Of a DNA stretch of 8,326 nt, positions 1 through 5,117 are shown one piece after another. Positions within the stretch are counted from its first letter, which is position 1, and the number at the start of each line of letters is the position of its first letter. The stretch comes from Oscillospiraceae bacterium. GTDB taxonomy: Bacteria > Bacillota > Clostridia > Oscillospirales > Ruminococcaceae. Under the pieces are notes generated by a model, which was not told where the DNA came from, did not search any database, and saw nothing but the letters and a program-made list of their open reading frames with translations. The stretch covers positions 1-8,326 of the forward strand of contig JAITFV010000128.1 in NCBI GenBank assembly GCA_031281115.1, in the 5' to 3' direction. Made by a program: the position numbers and the translations under genes.

Positions 1-662
1 AAAAACGCCCTGTAATGCGCAATCGGTGCGGGTGCGCCGATAATGATGTTGTTGTTTAATCCACCGTTGACATGGCCTTGACACTGTACTTGAACAATAA
101 TCTCGAATTCGCCACTTTCCGAGCGTATATAACCGCTCCCACCGTTATAAGCGAAGAAATGTTCGCCTGTATTTTCGGAAACAGCACCGCCTTTTGTGAT
201 TTCCTGTCCGTCAAGGAAAATCCGGTATGCTCCGTACTGGAATTCATTAAAAATGCCCACACCATAAGCATCGGGCGGCGCTAAAATCACAATGCGGTAT
301 GTAGCGAAGCCTCTGCCGTCCGGAAAATTGACAGGGTCATTACGAAAATAGTGCGGAAATTGCACATATCTTTTTGTGGGAAGTTCGCCGCCGGCAAAAT
401 CCTCCGGAAATAATAAACTGTTCGGGTAATATTCCCACTCGCCGTTCAGCAAAAACATATCTGTTTCATAATCGAAGCCGCTCTGCGTGCGTAAATCAAC
501 TATACCCCTCTGGCCGCCGATGTCATCTGTTACCGACATTCCCGGAAGCGCGGAAGAAAGAACAAAAACCCCCATTACAATCATAACCGCGACCAAAACC
601 GCAAGCGTGACCATTCCTGTTATTTTATTTTCCGGCTGCTTTTCTTTTAACATTATGCTCAT
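1..662 (-). CDS. Membrane sensor protein with 7TMR-DISM-type extracellular domain (partial, C-terminus off the left edge)
   Basis: Reading leftwards from the ATG at 662-660, an open frame continues for 220 codons to the window edge. Residues about 1-15 are polar, residues about 16-38 form one hydrophobic segment (signal anchor or signal peptide), and the rest is soluble. The soluble part carries the hallmarks of the galactose-binding-like sensor domain found ahead of 7TMR-DISM receptors: LNGEWEYYP followed by a LLFPEDF stretch, then a GRGFATYRI strand, an AYRIFLDGQ strand, and near the edge an H-x-N-G-G motif followed by IIIGAP. Such proteins usually continue into seven membrane helices and a histidine kinase, diguanylate cyclase or phosphatase output; which one is present here cannot be seen. 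The start overlaps the stop of the upstream receiver gene (ATGA) and is preceded by AAAGGGGG, so the two are translationally coupled. An in-frame ATG three codons later is less well placed. The family call is from motif recognition only. Confidence 0.75.
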   Translation of the reverse strand, partial: MSIMLKEKQPENKITGMVTLAVLVAVMIVMGVFVLSSALPGMSVTDDIGGQRGIVDLRTQSGFDYETDMFLLNGEWEYYPNSLLFPEDFAGGELPTKRYVQFPHYFRNDPVNFPDGRGFATYRIVILAPPDAYGVGIFNEFQYGAYRIFLDGQEITKGGAVSENTGEHFFAYNGGSGYIRSESGEFEIIVQVQCQGHVNGGLNNNIIIGAPAPIAHYRAF

Positions 663-1075
663 ACCCCCTTTTCGATTGACGAAGCTTGGATGCCGAGAAA
701 CTCAGCCGTCATCTCACGAATTTCGCGCGCTTCGCTTGTTGTATCGACAAGACCTGCTACGTTTGCGTAACTTTTGAGCTTTTTCTCTATTTCCTGCTGA
801 GGGCTCGATGTCAGCACCACAACCGTAATATCCCTGTACTCGCCTGAATTTTTCAGAAAATCCAGGAACTCATAGCCGGATTCTTCACAAACCTGCAAGT
901 CCAGCATGATTAAATTTATACCCTGAACCATTTTAAGCGTACGCATAGCCGATTTCCCCGACTTCACCGCGTACACGCGAACGAAATCAGACAGCGTATC
1001 TTTAAGCATTAACAGCTTCTCGGAAAGGCTGTGTACGAGCAGAATTGATTTCTTCCCGGTTGTAAAAACTCCCAT
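659..1075 (-). CDS. Stand-alone receiver-domain protein (degenerate response regulator)
   Basis: A 138-residue protein made only of a CheY-like receiver fold: an ILLV first strand, then alternating helices and strands, with no DNA-binding or enzymatic output domain. The candidate phosphoacceptor Asp59 lies in LIMLDLQ, and the conserved Thr lies in VVVLTSS (Thr89). The acidic pair that normally follows the first strand is replaced by His15-Ser16, and the conserved Lys of the last strand is replaced by Thr112 in GLVDTT. Without the acidic pair and Lys, Mg-dependent phosphorylation is doubtful, so it may signal through binding rather than phosphotransfer. The ATG at 1075 is chosen because AAGGAG (1091-1086) lies 10 bases upstream; a TTG at 1084 in the same frame is only one base from that site. 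The stop overlaps the start of the 7TMR-DISM sensor gene, suggesting the two proteins work in one pathway. Confidence 0.8.
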   Translation of the reverse strand: MGVFTTGKKSILLVHSLSEKLLMLKDTLSDFVRVYAVKSGKSAMRTLKMVQGINLIMLDLQVCEESGYEFLDFLKNSGEYRDITVVVLTSSPQQEIEKKLKSYANVAGLVDTTSEAREIREMTAEFLGIQASSIEKGV

Positions 1076-1085
1076 ATTATGCAAA

Positions 1086-1091
1086 CTCCTT
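1086..1091 (-). promoter_or_regulatory. Ribosome binding site deciding the receiver gene start
   Basis: AAGGAG on the minus strand lies 10 bases before ATG 1075 and one base before TTG 1084. The spacing favours the ATG and shortens the longest open frame by three codons. Confidence 0.7.
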
Positions 1092-1107
1092 CATTATACT
1101 AAATCTA

Positions 1108-1136
1108 ATTATACCAAATATTTCTTGCAATTTCAA
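1108..1136 (-). promoter_or_regulatory. Sigma-A type promoter for the receiver/sensor operon
   Basis: On the minus strand, TTGAAA (1136-1131) and TATAAT (1113-1108) are separated by 17 bases. A TGG directly before the -10 gives an extended -10. Transcription would begin near 1101, leaving a leader of about 25 bases that contains the AAGGAG ribosome site. The match to consensus is very good; activity is inferred. Confidence 0.75.
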
Positions 1137-1158
1137 GTGTTTTTAAGATTTTATTTAC

Positions 1159-1188
1159 TTGACAGTCATATACTAAAAATGCTATACT
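1159..1188 (+). promoter_or_regulatory. Sigma-A type promoter for the hydrolase-Mur ligase-Ddl operon
   Basis: A perfect -35 TTGACA (1159-1164) and -10 TATACT (1183-1188) are separated by 18 bases. A TGC just before the -10 makes it an extended -10. The start of transcription would be near 1195, about 25 bases ahead of the hydrolase start. No other convincing promoter is seen before 7233, so it probably drives the whole plus-strand operon. Confidence 0.75.
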
Positions 1189-1203
1189 TATTTGGTAAAG
1201 TTT

Positions 1204-1208
1204 GGAGG
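1204..1208 (+). promoter_or_regulatory. Ribosome binding site of the hydrolase gene
   Basis: GGAGG ends 11 bases before TTG 1220. There is no in-frame ATG near the N-terminus, and the GTG at 1209 runs into a stop within four codons. This makes TTG 1220 the best available start, although the spacing is on the long side. Confidence 0.55.
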
Positions 1209-1219
1209 GTGACGGATAA

Positions 1220-1255
1220 TTGACAATTGACAATTTACAATTGACAATTAATTAT
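1220..1255 (+). repeat. Heptamer tandem repeat (TGACAAT) covering the 5' end of the hydrolase gene
   Basis: From 1221 the sequence is built of seven-base units: TGACAAT, TGACAAT, TTACAAT, TGACAAT, then a decayed TAATTAT. Because each AATTGACAATT is almost palindromic, the array is also nearly self-complementary. It starts one base after the first base of the TTG start codon and encodes the first dozen residues of the hydrolase, whose conserved fold begins only afterwards. Confidence 0.8.
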
Positions 1256-1972
1256 ATTGATACAGGCGGGGAGAACCCTATCCTGTTGCTTTTACACGGC
1301 TGGGGCTGCAAGGGTGAAACTTACCGCAAGCTGATAGACAGCCTTTCTGCCCGCTACCGCGTAATCGCGCCGGATTTACCCGGCTTCGGGGGTACTCCTG
1401 AACCGCCCGAAGCTTGGGGTGTGAGCGAGTACGCCGATTTCATAAAAAGCTTCTCGGAAAGCTTAAATTTGCAGAATATCACACTTTTCGGGCATAGCTT
1501 AGGCTGCCGGATTATCATTAAGCTGATTGCGGGCGGATTCCCGCAGGCAGCAGGAAAGATTGTAATGACCGGTGCGGCGGGCATAAAGCCTCGCAAAACC
1601 TTTCCGCAGAAAATCAGAACAGCTTTTTTCAAAACCGGGAAAATATTTCTCGCACCTTTCCCGCGCTTGAAGCTGAAATTACAAAACAGAAGCGGCTCCG
1701 CTGACTACCGCGCGGCTTCGCCTCTCATGCGGCAGAGTCTTGTGAAAATCGTCAATGAGGACTTAACGCCGCTGCTGCCGCTCATAAACCGCGAAGTACT
1801 GCTCATTTGGGGCGAGAACGACGACAGTACGCCATTAAGTGATGGTCGTTTAATGGAGCAGAAAATGCCTGACGCAGGGCTTGCTGTTATAAAAAACGCC
1901 GGACATTACGCCTTCTTCGACCAGCCGGAGCAATTCGGCAGAATTTTGGACTCATATTTGGGAGGCAAATAA
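1220..1972 (+). CDS. Alpha/beta-fold hydrolase
   Basis: A 250-residue single-domain serine hydrolase, predicted cytoplasmic (no signal peptide or membrane segment). All landmarks of the alpha/beta hydrolase fold are visible: the HGWG oxyanion segment at 26-29, the DLPGFGGT loop at 52-59, the nucleophile elbow GHSLG with Ser93, the acid Asp201 in WGENDD, and the base His229 in NAGHY. The enzyme probably cleaves an ester, thioester or amide; the substrate cannot be read from sequence. The cap region (about 120-175) is rich in Lys and Arg, which may suit an anionic or membrane-associated substrate, but this is inference. It is the first gene of the plus-strand operon, four bases ahead of a membrane Mur ligase and upstream of Ddl, so a role in wall-precursor chemistry is possible. 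The start is a TTG inside a heptamer repeat, so the first ten or so residues are not conserved fold. Confidence 0.88.
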   Translation: MTIDNLQLTINYIDTGGENPILLLLHGWGCKGETYRKLIDSLSARYRVIAPDLPGFGGTPEPPEAWGVSEYADFIKSFSESLNLQNITLFGHSLGCRIIIKLIAGGFPQAAGKIVMTGAAGIKPRKTFPQKIRTAFFKTGKIFLAPFPRLKLKLQNRSGSADYRAASPLMRQSLVKIVNEDLTPLLPLINREVLLIWGENDDSTPLSDGRLMEQKMPDAGLAVIKNAGHYAFFDQPEQFGRILDSYLGGK

Positions 1973-1976
1973 CAAA

Positions 1977-3623
1977 GTGGATATTTTTCTTTCAACACCA
2001 ATAATCTTTATAAACTGTTTTTCACCAATTATGGTTTTTTTCTATTTTTATGTTTTAACTTTAACCGTTTGTTCGGCAATTTTCTTCTTACGCTCTATGC
2101 ATATGTTTCAGTTAAATTCTTATAAAGCTGCCGGACAATTCAAATGGTTCGGTCAAAATATTAAATGGATTGTTTTAAATTCACTTGCTCCGATTGCTTC
2201 AACCACGCTTTTCATAATATTTTCCGGGAACTTGGCAGGAGCTGGGAATATACTTATAATCCCGGTTTCTGCATTGTTACTGCTGTTAGGTACGTTAATT
2301 TTAGGCAGAAGTAAAACAAAAGCTAAAAAACCGCTTGTTTTTACACCACGTGTCATTAGAATGTGCATAACTTCCGCGATTGTTTACCTTCTATTGCTTT
2401 TCACGGCATTTAAAAATCCTTTATTAATGTTCCCGCTTTTTCCGATTAACTATAAATTGACCGGTATCATTCATTTTTTGCCTCTTTTAACGTTGTTTGC
2501 GCTCCTCCTGCCAATCATCGCCAATATCATCAACGCGCCTGTTGAAAAACTTAATAACCGCCGTTATATTAACGATGCCAAGCGTATAATTGACAGCCAC
2601 AAAAACTTAATCACCATCGGCATTACCGGCAGCTACGGCAAAACCTCAACGAAGTTTTTTCTTCACAAACTGCTGTCAGTTAAATATAATACATTAATGA
2701 CCCCTGAAAGTTTCAATACAACCCTCGGCGTTGTCAAGACTATCAGAAACGACTTAAAAGCCACGCACGAGATTTTCATCTGCGAAATGGGTTTAAAATG
2801 GCTTGGTGATATAAAAGAAATCTGTGATATTGTCAAGCCGAAACATTCCGTGCTTACATCAATAGGACCGCAGCACCTTGAAACCATGAAAACGCAGAAA
2901 AATATAATCGCAGAAAAATTTGAAATTGCAGATTGTATAAAAGATGGTATGGTTTTTCTAAACTATGACAATGATTTTATTATCAATCGAAAAACAAATA
3001 AAAACATCATTCGTTATGGGCTTGTCGAGGGTAATAAAGACTATCTTGCGAGCGACATCAGCGTTTCCGAGCGCGGCACCTCGTTCGCTGTGAACGGCAC
3101 GAAGTTTGAAACCCGGCTCCTCGGCATGCATAATGTGCAAAATATAACAGGCGCGATTGCCGTTGCGCACAAGCTCGGAATTGAAATGAAAGACTTAGTG
3201 CTACCCGTGAAGCGGCTTGAGCCTGTTCCGCACCGCTTGCAAATTATTAACAAAGGCAGCGACATAATTATCGACGATGCGTTTAATTCAAACCCTGTCG
3301 GCGCGAACGCCGCTCTTGATGTCCTGAAGGCTTTCAAAGGCCTGCGAATCTTAGTTACTCCGGGCATGGTTGAGCTCGGCGAAAAAGAATTTGAACTCAA
3401 TAAAAGCTTCGGCTTTCACGCGACAGATTGCTGTGACTATGTTGTGCTCATCGGCGAAAAACAGGCTGCTCCGATTAAGACGGGATTACTTGAGGGCAGT
3501 TTTCCTGAAGAAAAAATCAAGGTCTTTAAAACTCTCAACGAGGGTCTGGAATTTGTATATAAAATTGACTCAAAAGAACAGAAAATTATACTGTTGGAAA
3601 ATGATTTACCCGACAATTATTAA
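1977..3623 (+). CDS. Membrane-anchored Mur ligase family protein (MurF-like)
   Basis: A 548-residue protein with two parts. Residues 1-190 hold about five hydrophobic segments (roughly 14-38, 64-84, 91-110, 127-146, 161-187). The Lys/Arg-rich loops at 39-63 and 111-126 place the catalytic part in the cytoplasm. Residues from about 195 are a Mur ligase: P-loop GSYGKTS (218-224), SFNTTLGV (245-252), Glu270 in CEMG, HLE (300-302), and Lys314 where Mur ligases have a carbamylated lysine. The C-terminal domain has HNVQN (385-389), DDAFNSNP (433-440; MurF typically DDAYNANP) and PGMVELG (462-468). The family joins an amino acid or dipeptide to a UDP-MurNAc-peptide using ATP; MurF adds D-Ala-D-Ala. 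The usual MurF N-terminal substrate domain is missing and replaced by membrane helices, so the acceptor may be lipid-linked. It starts with GTG, 11 bases after GGAGG inside the hydrolase gene's end. Ligase activity is likely, the exact substrate unknown. Confidence 0.85.
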   Translation: MDIFLSTPIIFINCFSPIMVFFYFYVLTLTVCSAIFFLRSMHMFQLNSYKAAGQFKWFGQNIKWIVLNSLAPIASTTLFIIFSGNLAGAGNILIIPVSALLLLLGTLILGRSKTKAKKPLVFTPRVIRMCITSAIVYLLLLFTAFKNPLLMFPLFPINYKLTGIIHFLPLLTLFALLLPIIANIINAPVEKLNNRRYINDAKRIIDSHKNLITIGITGSYGKTSTKFFLHKLLSVKYNTLMTPESFNTTLGVVKTIRNDLKATHEIFICEMGLKWLGDIKEICDIVKPKHSVLTSIGPQHLETMKTQKNIIAEKFEIADCIKDGMVFLNYDNDFIINRKTNKNIIRYGLVEGNKDYLASDISVSERGTSFAVNGTKFETRLLGMHNVQNITGAIAVAHKLGIEMKDLVLPVKRLEPVPHRLQIINKGSDIIIDDAFNSNPVGANAALDVLKAFKGLRILVTPGMVELGEKEFELNKSFGFHATDCCDYVVLIGEKQAAPIKTGLLEGSFPEEKIKVFKTLNEGLEFVYKIDSKEQKIILLENDLPDNY

Positions 3624-3638
3624 ACGGAGGTAATAAGT

Positions 3639-3728
3639 TTGAAACAAAATACTACTGAAACGGGGAAAACGTTGTTTTCGCTTCGTTTTAAAATGAAGCT
3701 ATTCTCTGTTGGTGAAGAAAGGACTTAA
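3639..3728 (+). CDS. Possible small ORF (29 residues) between the Mur ligase and ddl
   Basis: An ORF starts with TTG at 3639, eight bases after a strong CGGAGG site (3625-3630), and ends with TAA at 3726-3728, eight bases before the ddl ATG. The peptide starts MKQNTTETGK and ends FSVGEERT; it is basic and shows no domain or membrane segment. The strong ribosome site just after the Mur ligase stop has no other gene to serve, which is the main argument that it is translated. It could be a leader peptide that couples translation to ddl, an unrecognised small protein, or a remnant of a lost gene. No homologue is recognised. Confidence 0.4.
   Translation: MKQNTTETGKTLFSLRFKMKLFSVGEERT
3680..3699 (+). 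repeat. 20-base near-perfect inverted repeat upstream of ddl
   Basis: GCTTCGTTTT is followed directly by AAAATGAAGC. The arms match at every position except one G-T pair, which would be a wobble pair in RNA. There is no spacer, so it looks more like a DNA palindrome or a short RNA hairpin than a terminator: it has no GC-rich stem with a following T run. It lies inside the possible 29-residue ORF. Function is unknown. Confidence 0.4.
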
Positions 3729-3735
3729 TGAAAAT

Positions 3736-4917
3736 ATGAAAATAAAATTAGCGGTTTTTTTCGGTGGAAAGAGCGTTGAACACGAGGTTTCCGTGATTAC
3801 CGCGCTACAGGCAATAGGCTCATTAGACACTTCAAAATACGATATAATCCCCGTCTACATCGACAAAAACAATTGCATGTACACCGGAATTATGACCGGA
3901 AGAATTGAATCCTACGCCGATATTGCCCTCTTGAAAAGACAGAGCTTACGTGTGTTTCCCGTGCGTGACGGCAATCGGGTTCTGCTCGTAAAATACCCTG
4001 CCGGATTCGCTAAAAAAATTATCTCCGAGATTGATGTTGCGTTTCCGCTCGGTCACGGAACCAACGTTGAAGACGGCGCATTACAGGGACTTTTAGAGTT
4101 CCTCGGTGTGCCTTACGTAGGTTGTGACGTAATTTCCGCTGCTAACGGCATGAATAAATTCACGCAGAAAATCCTGCTCAAACACGAGGGAATCCCCATT
4201 CTTGACTGCGTGAAAATTACAGCTTCTGAATTTTTTGCAGACATTGATTCCGCAGTTAAGCTAATTGAAGATAAAATCAGTTTTCCCACTGTGATAAAGC
4301 CGATTAATTTAGGCTCGAGCGTAGGAATTAAAGTAGCAGAAAACATAAAAGACGCAGAAGCCGCGCTTGAACACGCATTTCTTTTCAGCAGTGAAATTAT
4401 CGCCGAACGCGCCGTGCAAAATCTCCGTGAGATTAATGTATCGGTGCTCGGTGACAGGGACGGCGCGGAAGCGAGCGAGTGCGAAGAACCAATCTCAAGC
4501 GACGAGATTTTAAGTTACGATGATAAATATAAAAACAATTCTAAAGGCGTTAAATCATCGGGAATGGCATCCCTATCAAGGAAAATCCCCGCCGAAATAC
4601 CTGCCGGATTACGCGAAAAAATTCGCGAATTAGCGGTTAAAGCGTTCTGTGCGCTCGGCTGCTCGGGAGTTGCGCGGATTGACTTTCTCTATGATAGTTT
4701 GAACGATGAACTATTCTATAACGAAATCAACACGGTTCCCGGGAGTTTAGCGTTTTATTTATGGGAACCTGCAGGCTTGAAATATCCCGAACTGCTCGAT
4801 AAATTAATCAATTTAGCCTTGAAGCGTGAGCGTGAAAACAAAGCCATAAATTTTTCGTTTGAAACTAATATTTTATCTGCCGCGAAGCTCAGCGGATTGA
4901 AAGGAAGCAAAAATTGA
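3736..4917 (+). CDS. ddl: D-alanine--D-alanine ligase
   Basis: A 393-residue ATP-grasp ligase that makes the D-Ala-D-Ala dipeptide for peptidoglycan in the cytoplasm. Visible in order: FGGKSVEHEVS (9-19) with the substrate-positioning Glu, HGTNVEDGALQG (107-118), the ATP-grasp segment PTVIKPINLGSSVG (184-197) with Lys188, EINVSVLGD (232-240), a YDDKY loop (261-265), GVARIDFLY (311-319), and NEINTVPGSLAFYLWE (329-344) with the Mg-binding Glu and Asn. The PGSLAFYLWE form is the one I associate with clostridial Ddl proteins. The usual MDK motif reads MNK (139-141). At 393 residues it is longer than E. coli DdlB (about 306), partly through insertions and a C-terminal tail. ATG 3736 is chosen because homologues start at this point; the frame stays open back to TTG 3709, but there is no ribosome site there. 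AAAGGA (3718-3723) is 12 bases upstream. D-Ala-D-Lac or D-Ala-D-Ser specificity cannot be excluded. Confidence 0.93.
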   Translation: MKIKLAVFFGGKSVEHEVSVITALQAIGSLDTSKYDIIPVYIDKNNCMYTGIMTGRIESYADIALLKRQSLRVFPVRDGNRVLLVKYPAGFAKKIISEIDVAFPLGHGTNVEDGALQGLLEFLGVPYVGCDVISAANGMNKFTQKILLKHEGIPILDCVKITASEFFADIDSAVKLIEDKISFPTVIKPINLGSSVGIKVAENIKDAEAALEHAFLFSSEIIAERAVQNLREINVSVLGDRDGAEASECEEPISSDEILSYDDKYKNNSKGVKSSGMASLSRKIPAEIPAGLREKIRELAVKAFCALGCSGVARIDFLYDSLNDELFYNEINTVPGSLAFYLWEPAGLKYPELLDKLINLALKRERENKAINFSFETNILSAAKLSGLKGSKN

Positions 4918-5117
4918 AAAAATCGTTTATTGTAAACATTAGCTTCGGGACTTGGAAAAATCAGCTCTGGTTCGTGAGTGACAGCGAAAATTCCGCATTT
5001 GACAAAGCTAAAAAAGCTCTGCCTGATTTCGGCGCAAACTGCACTAATTCCAACGATTTTTTTAATCGTGTCTGTACGCATTTTGAGAGCCATGGCTTTC
5101 TGCGGATTCAGAAATAA
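4914..5117 (+). CDS. Small hypothetical protein (67 residues)
   Basis: A 67-residue ORF that starts with TTG in a TTGA overlap with the ddl stop and ends in TAATG, sharing one base with the next gene. AAGGA (4901-4905) lies eight bases ahead of the start. This seamless fit between two certain genes is good evidence that it is translated. The protein has no membrane segment or signal peptide. It has a Trp/Phe-rich first third (FGTWKNQLWF), a middle helix rich in Lys and Ala, two cysteines (about positions 43 and 54) and a C-terminal HGFLRIQK. I do not recognise a family. It is probably cytoplasmic. It may be needed mainly to couple translation of ddl to the pseudouridine synthase gene, which lacks its own clear ribosome site, or may be a small partner protein. 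Confidence 0.65.
   Translation: MKKSFIVNISFGTWKNQLWFVSDSENSAFDKAKKALPDFGANCTNSNDFFNRVCTHFESHGFLRIQK

Noticed and set aside
374..777. Plus-strand ORFs at 374-586 and 487-777
   Set aside because: They lie opposite the sensor and receiver genes, whose minus-strand frames show clear family motifs and overlapping stop and start.
1076..1084. TTG start for the receiver gene at 1084
   Set aside because: Only one base separates it from AAGGAG, whereas the ATG at 1075 has workable spacing.
1220..1255. Heptamer array as a CRISPR or iteron origin
   Set aside because: Units are seven bases without spacers and lie in the start of a coding gene; no replication gene or DnaA boxes are nearby.
1220..1258. 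TTGACA copies in the heptamer repeat as extra -35 boxes, with TATATT at 1253-1258
   Set aside because: The spacing of the best pair is 20 bases or more, and a far better promoter lies just upstream.
3041..3400. 119-codon minus-strand ORF inside the Mur ligase gene
   Set aside because: It lies opposite conserved Mur ligase motifs and its protein has no recognisable features.
3665..3679. GAAAAC-GTT-GTTTTC hairpin as a terminator before ddl
   Set aside because: The stem is six mostly AT pairs and no T run follows, so it would not terminate.
3709..3735. Longer N-terminus for Ddl from TTG 3709
   Set aside because: No ribosome site precedes it and the conserved Ddl N-terminus begins at the ATG at 3736.
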